Assembly: GCF_002127325.2 (NCBI RefSeq)
Contig: NC_035436.2
Span: 117,728,771-117,792,770 of the forward strand
Direction: 5' to 3'
Length of the DNA stretch: 64,000 nucleotides
DNA from: Helianthus annuus
Taxonomy: Eukaryota > Streptophyta > Magnoliopsida > Asterales > Asteraceae
Shown: positions 34,384 to 47,352 of the stretch, in pieces
How positions within the stretch are numbered: position 1 is the first letter of the stretch
Layout: the number at the start of each line of letters is the position of its first letter
Made by a program: the position numbers and the translations under genes
Notes under the pieces: generated by a model
Seen by the model: the letters and a program-made list of their open reading frames with translations, nothing else
Database searches by the model: none
Told to the model about the DNA's origin: nothing

Positions 34384-35790
34384 AACCATCTTATCCTTGA
34401 CCCCTTTAACCAAGTGAGCCAGTTTGGACTTGACGGCTGCTTCGATCCTCTTTTTGGGTTGGAAGCAATCATTGGTATGGTAACCTTTCTATTCGTGAAA
34501 CTCACAATACTGGCTTGATTTTTTCAATCTTTTGTTTTTTGGCAGAGGTTGAGGAGGGCGGAAGCTGTGTTTTACCTCTTCGGTTGCCAAGATCTCTTGC
34601 GGAATCTTGGTTAAGGCTGTAAAGTTTATGGTTTTTTCTCAACTTGGAGGGTTCCGGCCTTCTGGAATCCGATCCTTTGAACCGTTTGTCATAAGAGCCA
34701 TACTGGAAGCTCCGGTTAAGAGTTTTTTTTTCTTTGATGTCTATAGCTTATTCTCCTCGAATGTGGGCTTCAGCCCTTTTGAGTGCTTCTTCAAGGGTTT
34801 TGTGCAGACATTTATTGAAGTCTCTTGTGAGACATTTGGAATTTAGCGTTCATGAACCCTGCAACCCTAATCTTTTCATCGGCGTAAGTTAAACCTTCCT
34901 TCTTGTACCTTTGGTGAAGTCTCTGAGACTGATATCATCACGTTGTTATGGGAAACCTTTGCTAAGATCGTCAAAGGTCTGAATGCTTCGTTTAGGAAGG
35001 TCGTTGAACCATATGCGTGAAGACCCTTCATGGGTTTGTATGAACATGAGACAACATTTGGGGCGGGGCCATTTTTCAATCCTTGCAGCCCCGACGAAGA
35101 TTTGGAGGTGGTCTTCAGCACCGTAATAGCATCTTTATCTGGATTTGAAACTCGTACTCAACAATTTGTTGGGAGAAGCAAGACAAGTTGTTGGGCTTGT
35201 AAGGTTTTGAGAGGTATTTTACTACCCTTGAAGCTGGCTTACCGCTTAAGGTACCCTGGTGAGTGGTTGGCACTTGGTTGATGAAATTAAGGTTAAAGCC
35301 TTGAAGACTTTCTGTGTCATCATCCAGCTTTCACGTGCTGCAAAGGAAATTGTGCCATCATCTGTGTCATTAGCTAGGGCATAAGGTTAAAGCCTTGAAG
35401 GCTTTCTGATGGTACTGCATAAGGCATTCCTATGGATGTGCTCATGACTGTACCTCGAGCCTAAGGCAGGGTGGCCATGGCTTGTTACCACGAAGTAGCA
35501 TTGGGAGGAGGAACACTTGAAGCTGGTGACTGCCATAATTGATCAAGAGTGGTTTCATGCCCAATAGGTGCACCGGTTGTAACGGGTTGGGAGGTAAATA
35601 AGGGAAAAGCGGTTGGACTTTGCCTCCCCAAAAGCTCAAGGGCTTGAGTGGTTGGTCTGTCTCACTAGGACCAGCTTCAATGTAAGATGTGGCTGAACTT
35701 GAGCTGCTAAAAGGAAGAGATGGAGGGCAAGGTGATAATGAGGGTTCAGACTCCTCATATTTTAGATAAAGTTAAAGTTAGTGGTGTAGC
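34384..35790 (-). pseudogene. gag: Tat gag (degenerate)
   Basis: Conceptual minus-strand translation in several frames around 34960-35120 gives E-K-W then W-F-N-D-L-P and F-D-D-L, the conserved core of Tat gag. Near 34460-34510 is a C-E-F-H...H-T-N-D-C knuckle-like motif, followed by an A-H-L-V-K segment that ends at the LARD junction. Stops and frame changes occur throughout, so no functional product is expected. The N-terminal third (35200-35790) is low-complexity and unrecognised. The position between the leader and protease supports the call. Confidence 0.65.
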
Positions 35791-35809
35791 CCCACGGTGG
35801 GTGCAAACT
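35782..35809 (-). promoter_or_regulatory. Tat leader / PBS region
   Basis: The minus strand reads AAGTTTGCACCCACCGTGGGG directly after the LTR end (...GTAGCAACA). The CCCACCGTGGGGC signature following the LTR is common in Tat elements, where the usual start is TGGCGCC; here it is altered. Confidence 0.6.
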
Positions 35810-36472
35810 TGTTGCTACAACAAATACAAGACCAAGGCCTGTAGCGATATCTCCGAGGTAAAAGGGTTCAAGGTTTCAGTTAGCCTAACGCAGGTCGTGG
35901 GGTCCCCCCACGTTTGCAAGACGTGGAAAGAGGTTCACTAGTATTATTGTTATTCTCCTTAGATTCTGAACTGATTAGAAATCAACCCAGAAAGCAATCG
36001 TTGGAGAAGATTAATTATTTAGTGTGAAGAAGAGAACTTGTAAGAAACAAGCTTTCATGGGAGAAGAAGAAGAGAAGCAAGCATGAAGCTAGTTCTCGAG
36101 ATGGAGAGGAAGAATCAGAGAGTTAGGATGATTCCTACTGATTCTGGAGTGGTCTGCATGTCTATCATGGCCAACATTTTATAGTGGAAGAGGTTTCTTA
36201 AAGGAGAAACCTTTGACTAGTGAACCTGGCTTGCAGTGAGGGACTTACCCTTTTAGGGGTTGAAGGGTTTGGATCTACGGACAAAAGGGTATACTATCCC
36301 ACATGTTCTGGTTGCGGCTGGGCCGGAGGTTTCACACGCAAAGGGTGATGTGACAAGGCCCTGACTTGTCCTTTTTACTGTTCACGACAGCTGACGATTT
36401 CTGAACCTTTTAACCTTTTAAGTTGTTGTGTCTCTAATCAGTTTATTAAGGTTTGAGCTACCCCCGTCATCA
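35810..36472 (-). repeat. 5' LTR of Tat element (probable limits)
   Basis: On the minus strand it runs from TGATGACGGGGG (36472) to GTAGCAACA (35810), 663 bp. Inside is CTATAAAATG at 36175-36184, a good TATA box. The left boundary is set by the Tat leader signature. The right boundary is inferred from the TG dinucleotide, and no partner LTR is available for comparison. Confidence 0.6.
36175..36184 (-). promoter_or_regulatory. TATA box of Tat LTR
   Basis: The minus strand reads CTATAAAATG, about 290 bp into the LTR from its outer end. Confidence 0.55.
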
Positions 36473-36699
36473 GTGGGTGTTGATGGAATGAGCTATGTTC
36501 ATCCGATGCCCTTGAATCAAGCATTATGGACTCTGTATATGGGTTCACCAAAATGCAAATGTAATTTCAGTTGCAATTAGATATATATTCATTTTTAACC
36601 ATATTTATATGACAAAAGATCAAATACAACTAATTTTAACGTACAAAACGTACGAACTAATGGTTTTGCTAAAAAAACGCAGTGACATTTTTGTCATTA

Positions 36700-37030
36700 T
36701 TAGTAATTATCAAAATTACTCTACAAATGATCCTGTTGAGTAATTTTGATCTTTGTAGAGTAATTTTGTAAAATGTTCCTGTAGAGTATTTTGATCTTGT
36801 AGGATAATTATCAAAATTACTCTACATGTGTATCAAAATTTGATGTTCACGCGCTACATCAAAATTACTCTGCAAGTTTATCAAACAACATACAATTCAA
36901 AATTACTCTACAAATGATCATGTAGAGTAATTTTAATCTTGTAGAGTAATTTTTCTAAAATGATCCTGTAGAGTAATTTTGATCTTGTAGAGTAATTTTG
37001 TAAAATGTTCTTGTAGAGTAATTTTGCAAA
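36700..37030. repeat. TAGAGTAATTTT repeat array, left arm
   Basis: About a dozen copies of TGTAGAGTAATTTTGATC or its complement lie in 330 bp, with both orientations mixed at the start. The inverted partner array is at 50905-51220. Confidence 0.75.
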
Positions 37031-37299
37031 TTTTTTTTAGCATTTAGTTATAGGGTTTAGTTTTATGGTTTAGTTTTGAGTAAACTGCCATTTTGGTCCC
37101 TGTGGTTTGGGCACTTTTGTCATTTTAGTCCAATTCTCAAACTTTTTAAATCTGGGTCCATGTGGTTTCACTTTTATTGCCATTTTGGTCCAAATCTCAA
37201 ATCAGGTCAGATTTCTAAAAAAAAAAAAACTGGTTTTTGTCCTTTTCCTTCGGGGTAATTTGGTCATTTTCTTTATTATTTTAATATATATAAATAAAA

Positions 37300-37310
37300 C
37301 CCCTCTGAAC

Positions 37311-37344
<34 letters not shown>

Positions 37345-38600
37345 AACACCCTCTCTCTGTCTCTCTCCCTCTCTTCTCTCTCTCTAACACCACCACCGCC
37401 ACCTCCTCCCCCCTTCTCACCACCGCCACCACTACCTTCTCACCACAACAGTCACCACCACCTCATCTTCTTCCCTTTTCTCTGTTTCTCAAATCCAACT
37501 CTCTCTGCTTCTCAAATTCAAACCAGATGCTGTAATAATTCACAAGTGTAAGATATCTCAGTTTTAACTTTCAGTTATTCTACAAAACAAATAAAGTCAA
37601 ATCATTGTGCTATACAATTTCAAATTTGAAATTACCCTGTGAAACAACAATAAGTCACAATCACCAATAAATCTTATCAAGAACACATCTTCTAGAGCTC
37701 AATAACCCCAATTATTACAAAGCATGGAACTAAATAAAAAACCCACAGAAATTTCAAATGATTTTACAATATCCCTAGAAACCTCATAAAAACTAAAAAA
37801 AAAAACAATTAAAGTTTTAATCCACTCTGCAAAACCCATATGGCCACAATTATTGTGCTTCCACAGATTAAAAAAAAAATCAAAGAACACCAATAAACCT
37901 AATAAAGAACCCATCTTCTAAAGCTCAAGAACCTAACTAAAGATTCAAACCCACTCAACAAAACTCCTAACTTCAACATCAAAACATAATCAAATCACAG
38001 TTTGAATCTTTCTTACCTTGAATACCCGAATGAAAGATACCAAACCCAAACCAGATGCTGTAAGAATTCACAACAGTAAGATCATACACATTCAAGAAAA
38101 CTTGTGTATCCTTATTGTTATAATCTCTTTCTGGGCTTCTTGACTCTGATGAAAAACTCTCTCTTCCCATTTGCAATATCATACACATTCAAGAAAACTT
38201 GTGTATCCACCTGCAACTTAAAACCATCACAAAGAGAAATCAGAGTAGAGAGAGAAGGGGAAGAAGATGAGGTGGTGGCGGCAACTGTGGTGAGGAGGTA
38301 GTGGTGGCGGCAACTGTAACATCTTCTCCAAAACCCCATCTCGTTGGGTCGAGCCGGTGGTTATGGAAATGCAATGGTGTTCGGTGGTTAGAGAGAGAAA
38401 GAGAGGGTAAAACTAGGGTTTTAGAGAGAGGGGGGGGGGGAGAACGGGTATGGTTGTGCTCTAAAGAGGTGGTGCTTGTGGGGTGGGTGTTGATGGTGGC
38501 AGTGGTGAGAAGGGGGAGGAGGTGACGATGGTGGTGGTGCTATAAAGAGAGAGAGAAGAGAGAGAGTCAGGTGTGTTTAGATAGAGAGAGGGGAGGTGCA
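37300..38600. other. Interior of Mutator-like element
   Basis: It contains (CT)n, CACCACCGCCACC-rich stretches and their inverted copies at the other side. The segment AACCAGATGCTGTAA-AATTCACAA occurs twice in direct orientation (37523 and 38048). Open frames here (such as 37107-37535) arise from low-complexity sequence. I see no captured gene fragment that I can name. Confidence 0.5.
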
Positions 38601-39891
38601 TAGCTTCTTTCTAAATTCTGGACTATTAATTTTAAAATCAAAATTAAAATGACCAGATGTTATAAATAAAATTAAAATGACCAAAATGCCCCTGAACAAA
38701 AAGACAAAATAGGCAGGTTGTAACAGTAAAAAAAGGGGGTTTTTGAATTTTGGACTAAAATGACAATAAAAGTGAAACCACAGGTGTGACAACTGTGCTC
38801 TGTAATCGATGTACGATGTAAAACAATGTTGATTATTAATAAAACAATGTGCTTTGGTGTTATTATATGTGTTTTGATGTTATTATATGTGTATTTGTGT
38901 TCGGTGATTTTTACAATTCGATTCGATTCCAATTTCAAGCTTTAAATCGTTTTCTGGAAAGTTATACGTGAACTGGTGCGTAAACGCAGTCAGTATAACG
39001 CGACAAACATTCCAGAATAGTGACATAGGCTTAACATACCTTAAATAACCTCCACATAACTTAGAAATAAGTTTTGAATGGTTTGGTGTGTTAAAATCAA
39101 CTTTGTTTGATCGCAGGGACTAATTGTGTCAAACTGCGAAACTATACCGATTTGTATAGTAACGAACATTTCGGAACTTGATCATAAGTTAAACATACCC
39201 TAAATATCCTTTACATAGCTTAGAAATAGGCTTTGAGGGGTTCGGTATGCTAAAATAAACTTTATTGATCAATAGGGACTAAAAGCGTCAAAAAGTGCAC
39301 AAGTTTGCATTTTCGCACATATTTTACGTTCTGAATATATCCGGACATCCAAAAATTCATGTAATCATTAAAATATTATGTTTTAATGTTTGGCATGATA
39401 AAATTCCATTCGTCGCTTAATTTGGATCGTTTTTGCGTTCGTTACGACTTCCGTCGTAATTAACCGAACAACGCAACCGTACGACCAAACGAACCGACAT
39501 CTGAAATATTTTTGAGCATGTTTTGAGTTCCCTATACTTTAACATCATTTTAGAGCCTTGAAATGAGGTTAACGGGGCTTAAACGTGTCAAAAATGGGCC
39601 GAAATACAAGTTTCTCATGTGCAGGGACCTATTTTGACATTCTGCCAAAGTTTCTTACACGGGCCGCGTTAGATATGCTTGTGTTTTACGCAGGCCGTGT
39701 GGCCTTGCTAGACAGAAACTTCAGATTCAGCAATCTGGGCTGAATTCAGGGGTTTTAATGTAATATTTACAATACCTGGAGCTGGTTTTTGACTCCCATT
39801 GTATTCTAATACCATTAACCCACATGTATGGCCAAGATTACACCCTCTAAACACTTGGAATCATCCTATTGATCTCCACTTCCTATAAATA

Positions 39892-39903
39892 GCAAGATTT
39901 CTC
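39892..39903 (+). promoter_or_regulatory. TATA box of second chromovirus
   Basis: CCTATAAATAGC lies about 1.1 kb into the LTR, so U3 is about 1.1 kb and the transcribed LTR part about 2.25 kb. The same box is in the 3' LTR near 48452-48462. Confidence 0.7.
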
Positions 39904-41363
39904 ATTTGGGTTCTTCACACTTGATCTGAATTCAGCTCTAAGTTGGGGTGTTTACACTTCATACCTGAGCTATTTTAGATCAAACATCCATCTTGGACCC
40001 TTTGTAAGTCCTCTTCTTGCTTGTTCTTGTATTTCAAGCATGAAAGTCAAACAAGTTTGACTTTCAGCTTTGACCAAGTCAATGGTCAACACAAAGTTCT
40101 TGAACTTTGCAACGTGAGCGTAATCACGATGGTTATAGGCCCTTGTGACTATACCTACTGATTACCACGTTGACTAGGAGTAGTAACGAGTCGTAGTTTC
40201 GGCCAAAATGCTTGTTTATGCGTATTTTGTAACCAAACTACTCTAGGGTATCAAAACCGTTTGTTTTGATATCAAAACCTGTTTTCTAACTGAACTAAAC
40301 ATTTTCTAGCATGTTTAGCTTGTCACTTTTAGTTGGTGCTTGTGTAGAGTCGTAAGTCAAGCGGACTAAACACCCGCTTAGACTTTCGAACACGACCCGT
40401 TTGGTCGATCATTAGGATCCGAACAAACATGTTTAGTGACCATAGTAGCATAGGGAATAACCTTTCGAGGTTTTACCTAATGGTCACTTAGGTTTAATTA
40501 GTCGCATGATAGGTAGTTATATGCCTTTGGTAAATTACCAAAATACCCTTTTCATACATAATTGGTAATTAAGCATATGTAACCTAAACTTTTGACACGT
40601 AACTAATTAAGTAACATAATTAAACATGTATGGGCATATAATACTTGTCATAGGACTAGTTAGACGTCTCGAACGCACTTTTGCGCGCACGACGCGTTAA
40701 AGTAGCGTAAGCTACCTTAATGGGTCGCGATGGGTCGAAAGCACTTAGTTTAGGTTTCAATTTAGAATGTTGGCTTTGTTAAACCATATCACATGAGTGC
40801 CAACACTCATTTGGTTTACAAGACCTCATTCTGTCCGATCTTCCGATTTAGGCGTCTATTGTTTGACTAGTGATTCGATTACTAGGTGCTGTTTGATTTC
40901 TCTGGTTTACTCGAGTTTGTTGAAGTTCTATTGATTGAGGATACTCTGCTCTCCATGTGAGTACATAGTTCCCCTATTTTACTGTTTTCAATTGTTTTAG
41001 GGTGATTCATATGTACGAAATGTTTTCAAGGTTTAAACGATGATTTCAAAAACAATTAAAATGATTTTTACTATACTAATAACGATTTCAATAATGTGAA
41101 CAAAACTTGATGGTTGTAGTTACATAACAAATGACATTCATTAATTTTGGCCCAACCGACCAGTATTAGGTTATGGTACCATAGGATCTGACAAATCCCG
41201 TTACTTTACTACACCCATGGTTAAGTGTGGGGGTTGTGGGTAGCGACTGAATCTGATCTTTGTTAACTTACCCTTTGGTGGTTTGTTAATTCGAGAAGCG
41301 ATAAGCGAGGTGATCGAGTCACGAAGGTTTGAATGTTATTAACGAGACAACCATATATAAGTT

Positions 41364-41470
41364 ATCACAATTAAAACGAGGACGATTTAAACGATTTAAA
41401 CGAGTAAACGATTTGGGAACGATTTGGAAACGATTTGGAAACGATGTTAAATAATTTGGGTAAACGATTG
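41364..41470 (+). repeat. ACGATTT / GGAAACG short tandem units
   Basis: Imperfect 10-12 bp units (ACGATTTAA, ACGATTTGGGA, ACGATTTGGAA) occur about seven times. The homologous region of the 3' LTR (49945-49990) has fewer units, which accounts for most of the LTR length difference. Confidence 0.7.
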
Positions 41471-42196
41471 GTTTTTGGCTAGTGTTTAGATAATGTGATG
41501 GGTGTAATGTGGTGAAAACATGGTAGATACGTCGCTGGTACTTCTTATATATAAGTGTTTTCAACATATTACATACCGTGGCGTTATTTAGTTCACTTGG
41601 GTAAACGATTTTGGAACGACATCACACAAACGAGGTTTTTGAAATGATATAAACTATACGAGTTTTATTAACGAGATTTTATTAACGATTTAATACGAGA
41701 TGTTTTACAAATTGCTTTACTAAAACAAATGTTTTTGGGTTAAGAATCATGGCTACGAGGTTTTATAAACTATAACCCGCTTGATTTGAGTTGGTTAATT
41801 AAGTTGCAATATTATACTCTTTTCAAAACAAAGTTTTTAATAAAGTATTGCAACATTTAAACTAGCCATGAATCCGACACTCCTATAAAACCTATGTACT
41901 CGCCAGCATTTCCTTGCTAACTAAGTTTTTACATATGTTTCAGGTGTTGATGCTTGATTGACTTCTGGGATGCATGCGTCACATAGGAACCGGACGAGGC
42001 CTTAGTGACATAATAACAATATTAGTCGTTATGTAACTTGTTTGTTTTGTGTTAAAACAATGTAAATTACTTAGTGAATCTATAAAACGAAACACTTTTT
42101 GTATCCATGGTTGTGAAACAATAATTCTGTTGCAACACTCCTCGACGTTTCCGCCGCGGTTTTGTTGTTTTAACGGTCGGGGTGTGACAGAAGAGT

Positions 42197-42208
42197 TGGT
42201 ATCAGAGA
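42197..42208 (+). promoter_or_regulatory. Primer binding site (tRNA-iMet)
   Basis: TGGTATCAGAGA, one base short of the full match, follows the LTR end by 7 nt. A stem-loop (42213-42260, arms GGTTATAG and CTATAAC) follows directly. Confidence 0.85.
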
Positions 42209-42789
42209 CAATGGTTATAGGGAATTAGGTTATTAGTAATGCTTTGACCTAGACTATAACTTTAGGACCCTAACACAAGTTTACTTGTGTTTAGATTTTA
42301 AAACAATACCGCCACCTATCCTTAGGTGATAACCTCAACGAGAACACAAATCCGAATCTGCTTCGAAAATTAATCATCCGTTCTAGGATGATTGATTACT
42401 AGGTTTTGAACCCTCTGTTATATGGTTTTGAACCCTTTTGAATTTTCAAAATCTCGTCAAAGTTTGGGTCTAAATAATGTGAACACGTGCAAACTGGAAG
42501 GGTGAATGCCTGTACTCTGAGTTTTCTGTCTAAGGCTAGAGGGTTCGTACAAATCCACATAATCGGACCAGTCACTCTTACCTGGGAACTCTTGGGGTGA
42601 GTGTTCACTTATAGGCGAGCATGTCTTTGCAATACATTATTTTGATTCATTTACTTTGATTAGTCACCGCGTGTCGTTTGTTTGTTCGAGGTAACGAACA
42701 AATGATCGCCTTCCTTGTGTTTTGTCGATACCTCTTTTGTTTTTCCTAATTATCAACCTTACTCGTTTCTCATATTTCCTTGTTAGACA
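42209..42789 (+). other. Leader of second chromovirus
   Basis: 580 nt without coding signal. Apart from the PBS-adjacent stem-loop I see no distinct structure. Confidence 0.5.
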
Positions 42790-45700
42790 ATGCCTCCGCG
42801 ACGTGAAGCACAATCTTTTACTATTGAAGAAATCGCAGCCCTAGTCTCTCAGCAAGTGACTGCTATGCTTCCCGGTGTTGTGACTCAGGTCCACGAGATA
42901 TACAACAATAACAATAATAACAACAACAATGCACAGTGTAATTTCAAGAGTTTCAATTCTGCTAAGCCGCTTAAGTTTTCTAGGTCGCAAGGAGCAACTG
43001 CGCTCCTGCAGTGGTTTGAGAGTATCGAGAGCACATTCAGGCATGTGCAGTGTCCGAATGCGCGTAAGGTTGAATTTGCTTCAAGCGTGTTTGAGAAGCG
43101 AGCGCTTACCTGGTGGAATGGTATTATGCGCGATAGGGGTGCCGAAGTGGCATTGGCATAAACATGGGAAGAGCTTCGAGCTCTCATGATGAAAGAGTTT
43201 TGTCCCCGTCACGAGATTCGAGCTTTGGAACGAGAGTTTGACGATTTAAAGCAAGATGGGGCTGAACACTGTGCATACACGGATCGTTTTGTGGAACTCA
43301 ATCTACTGTGTCCCACCATGGTTACCCCACCAGACAAAGCAATCGAAAGATATATCGATGGTCTACCCGATTCTATGCTGGATATTGTGACCGGTGTTAA
43401 TCCTACTACCCTTCGTCAAGCAATCGAGTTGTCTGCTACCCTGACTGAGACTCAAGTCAGAAAGGGTAAACTCACCCGAAAGGGGGATAAAAAGAAGGCG
43501 ACCGATTCTGGGAAGGACACGAAAAAGGGTAAGGGTAAAGAAGGTGAGTCATCGAGGAAATCGAGGAAGCGAAAGGGTGCCCAGAATTTTGCTGTTACGG
43601 CACAGACTGATCAGAACCCACCTGCTCAACCTCCTGTGAAAAAGGCATATGCTGGTACCGCACCACATTGTGCTCGCTGCAACGGTCATCATGTTGCACA
43701 GCAAGCTTGTAAGCAGTGCACGACGTGTGGTAAACTTGGGCATTTGGCCAATGTTTGTCGTTTAGGACAAAAATCAGGTTGCCCAGGTTCAAGCTCCGGT
43801 ACAAGGGATTGTTGCTAGATTCCCACCAGGTTCATGTTTTAATTGTGGAGAGTTTGGTCACTTCCGCAACAACTGTCCGAGGCTGGCAAATACAAACGAA
43901 AATGCTAATGCGAACCCGAATGCGAACGTCAACGCCAATGTGAATCCTGCTCGAGGGCGAGCATACAATTTGAATGCAAACGAAGCGAGGGCTGACAATG
44001 AGGTTGTCAATGGTACGTTTCTTGTTAACAATCGACCCGCATCTATTCTTTTTGATTCTAGTGCCAATAGAAGTTTTGTTTCGTTATCTTTTGAACCTTT
44101 GCTTGCGATACCTGGAACTAAATTGAGGAAACCCTTATCTGTCGAAGTTGCTACTGGTAAACCTCTTGTCCTCGACTCTGTTATTCGTGATTGTCAGTTG
44201 AACCTTGATAACCATCTTTTTCCTATTGACCTCACGCCAATGCAACTTGGGAGCTTCGACATTATCGTTGGAATGGATTGGTTAACCAAACACCACGCTG
44301 AGGTGGTTTGTTTCGATAAGATTGTTCATATTCCTCTTCCGTCTGGCGATGTTCTGGAAGTTCGTGGCGAGAAACCACCAGATGGTTTGAAGCTTATGTC
44401 GTGTACAAAGGCCCAAAGCTATTTGAGAAAAGGATATGTTGCTTTTCTAGCACATGTCACCGAGGAGAAAGACAAGAGTAAGAGTATTCAGGATATTCCG
44501 ATTGTTCGGGATTATCCAGAGGTGTTTCCTGATGAACTGCCTGGTTTGCCTCCAGTTCGTCAAGTCCAGTTTCATATTGACCTTGTACCCAATGCCAACC
44601 CGATTGCGAAAGCACCTTATCATCTTGCACCGTCGGAGATGCAAGAGTTATCGATACAGCTTCAAGAGTTATCTGATAAAGGATTCATCCGTCCGAGTTA
44701 TTCACCTTGGGGAGCTCCTGTCCTCTTCGTGAAAAAGAAAGATGGGTCTTTTCGAATGTGTATCGATTATCATGAGCTTAATAAGCTCACCATCAAGAAT
44801 CGATATCCCCTACCTCGAATTGATGATCTCTTCAACTAGCTGCAAGGTGTTTCATGCTTTTCAAAGATCGACTTGCGTTCTGGGTATCATCAACTTCGTG
44901 TTCTTGAAGAAGATATTCCCAAAACTGCATTCCGCACAAGATATGGGCATTATGAGTTCACTGTCATGCCCTTTGGTTTGACAAATGCTCCAGCTATCTT
45001 TATGGACTTAATGAATAGGGCTTGTAAACCTTATTTAGACAAGTTCATTATCGTGTTCATCGACGATATTCTCATTTATTCGAAGACTCGAGCCGATCAC
45101 AAGCAACACCTTCGCTTAACGTTGGAACTCCTTAAGAAGGAACAACTTTTCGCTAAATTATCCAAGTGTGAATTCTGGCTTAAAGAAGTTCAGTTTCTGG
45201 GTCATATAGTCAACGAGAAGGGTATTCATGTGGATCCATCCAAGATTGTTGCTATTAAGGATTGGAGTACGCCGACGACACCTACAGAGACTCGATCTTT
45301 TCTTGGTCTTGCTGGTTATTATCGTCGATTCATTTCAAACTTCTCAAAGATTACGGTTCCACTCACTGCTTTGACTCAGAAGAATAAGCCTTTTGAGTGG
45401 GGACCCAAGCAAGAAGAAGCGTTCCAAATGCTGAAGCAGAAGTTATGTAATGCTCATGTTCTATCTTTGCCCGAGGGAAGCGATGATTTCGTTGTCTATT
45501 GTGATGCGTCCAACTTAGGCCTTGGTTGCGTCCTCATGCAACGAGGTAAGGTTATAGCATATGCATCTAGACAGTTGAAAATTCACGAGAAGAACTATAC
45601 GACTCATGATCTTGAGTTAGGAGCTGTGGTTTTCGCGCTTAAAATCTGGAGACACTACCTCTATGGAACTAAGTGCGTGGTTTTCACAGACCACAAAAGT

Positions 45701-47315
45701 CTCCAACATATTCTTAATCAGAAAGAGCTGAACATGAGGCAACGACGTTGGGTTCAACTCTTGAACGATTACGATTGCGAGATTCGCTACCATCCTGGTA
45801 AGGCGAATGTCGTAGCCGATGCGCTTAGTCGAAAAGAACGAGTCAAGCTTCACTCTGTCCAAGCCCTATCCGATATCCAATCTCGTGTCCTTCAAGCTCA
45901 ACGATCCTGTGTGATCAAGGGTTTATTGAAAGATGAGCTACTGCTTCAACTTAAGCTTAAGCTCAAAAGGAAAGGCGATGGTTTACTCTACTTCAAGGAT
46001 CGTTTGTGGATTCCGAAACAAGACGATCTTCGCACCCTAGTGATGAACGAATCTCACAAGTCTCGATATTCTATCCACCCTGGTGCTGATAAAATGTACA
46101 AGGATCTTCGTACTAAGTTCTGGTGGCCTGGTATGAAGAAGGATGTTGCCTTGTATGTATCAAACTGCCTGACTTGTCTCAAAGTCAAGGCTGAACATCA
46201 ACGACCTTCTGGTTTGCTTGTACAACCAGAGATACCAGTTTGGAAGTGGGAGAATATTGCGATGGATCTCATCACTAAGCTACCGCGTACTTCTAAAGGT
46301 CATGATGCTATCTGGATTGTTATCGATCGATTAACGAAATCAGCTCATTTTATTGCAATTCGCGAGGATCTATCTGCTGATAAACTTGCAAAGATTTATG
46401 TTGATGAGATTGTATCACGACATGGTGTGCCTTTGGATATTATCTCTGATCGTGATGCACGATTTTCATCTCATTTTTGGAAAACCATGCAATCTGCTAT
46501 GGGAACCCAACTAAATCTAAGCACTGCATATCATCCCCAAATAGATGGACAATCCAAGAGGACGATTCAAACTTTGGAGGATATGCTTAGAGCATGCGTG
46601 ATAGACTTTGGGGGTAATTGGGATTCTCATCTGCCAATGATCGAGTTCTCTTACAACAATAGTTATCATGCTAGCATCAAACTGGCACCATTCGAAGCTC
46701 TCTACGGTCGAAAATGTCGTTCACCTGTCTGTTGGAACAAGACCGGTGAAGCTCAGCTTACTGGACCTGAGCTCGTTTTGGAAACAACGGACAAAATCAA
46801 GAAAATCCGCGATAATCTTGTGACAGCTAGAAGCCGTCAAAAGAGTTATGCGGATATGCGACGCAAGCCCTTAGAATTTCAAGTCGGAGACCGTGTCCTA
46901 CTTAAGGTTTCACCTTGGAAAGGAGTCGTGAGATTTGGAAAGAAAGGAAAACTTGCACCACGATATGTTGGACCATTTAAGATTGTTGAAAGAGTTGGGA
47001 AGGTTGCCTATCGACTAGAGCTACATCCAGAGCTTGGAAATATTCATCCGACTTTTCACGTGTCCAATTTGAAAAAGTGTTTAGCTGACGCTGATCTTCA
47101 CATTCCTCTCGACGAGATCCGAATCGATGAAACGATGCACTTTGTCGAGAAACCCGTGGAGATAGTGGACCGTACATTCAAACAGTTGAAGAACAAACGG
47201 ATTCATTTGGTTAAAGTTCGTTGAGAGTCCAAATGTGGCCCATAATTTACTTAGGATCGTCAGGACCAAATGATGATGAAATATCCACATTTGTTTTCAC
47301 AAGCTTCCTCTAGTT
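42790..47315 (+). pseudogene. gag-pol: Gag-Pol of second chromovirus (broken)
   Basis: Gag starts MPPRREAQSF at 42790 and has an Asn run, the capsid core (L-Q-W-F-E-S-I) and two CCHC knuckles (one near 43713, one near 43835). Pol has protease with D-S-S-A in place of D-S-G-A (about 44054), RT with F-I-D-D, RNase H (Y-C-D-A-S), and integrase with its zinc finger and core. The chromodomain-like tail is cut. Breaks are a TAA at 43159-43161, a one-base frameshift in the A-run near 43770, a TAG at 44837-44839, a TGA at 47222-47224 and two further stops at 47243 and 47252. The integrase catalytic Glu codon is AAG (Lys) at 46556-46558. The copy is dead. Confidence 0.92.
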
Positions 47316-47340
47316 AAAATTTCGGGATGAAATTTCCTGA

Positions 47341-47352
47341 AGTAGGGGAGAC
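47341..47352 (+). promoter_or_regulatory. Polypurine tract of second chromovirus
   Basis: AGTAGGGGAGAC directly precedes the 3' LTR. An AAATTTCGGGATGAAATTT palindrome lies about 10 nt upstream. Confidence 0.8.

Larger units (their letters stand above)
4349..36472 (-). mobile_element. Tat-lineage Ty3/gypsy element, decayed and split by three insertions
   Basis: The minus-strand pieces line up in the order 5' LTR (35810-36472), leader with a Tat-type CCCACCGTGGGG signature, gag (34384-35790), protease (24990-25777), RT-RNaseH-integrase (10293 to about 7300), spacer, and an ORF in the opposite orientation (about 4480-6649). Removing the Athila insertion (duplication GGCTT) and the LARD insertion (duplication TCTTC) rejoins the coding segments of one polyprotein, which supports a single parent element. 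Coding parts carry many stops and frameshifts. The 3' LTR is not in the window: the leftmost gypsy element entered at 4349 and the rest lies beyond position 1. Confidence 0.85.
38785..42189 (+). repeat. 5' LTR of second chromovirus
   Basis: It starts TGTGACAACTGTG and ends GGGTGTGACA. It contains TATA at 39892, GGCCGTGT motifs 190-240 bp upstream, and an ACGATTT-unit array (41364-41450) that is longer here than in the 3' LTR. Confidence 0.94.

Noticed and set aside
37107..37535. 142-codon ORF in the Mutator-like element
   Set aside because: It spans the TIR and a (CT)n tract; the hydrophobic and Ser/Thr-rich product is a composition effect.
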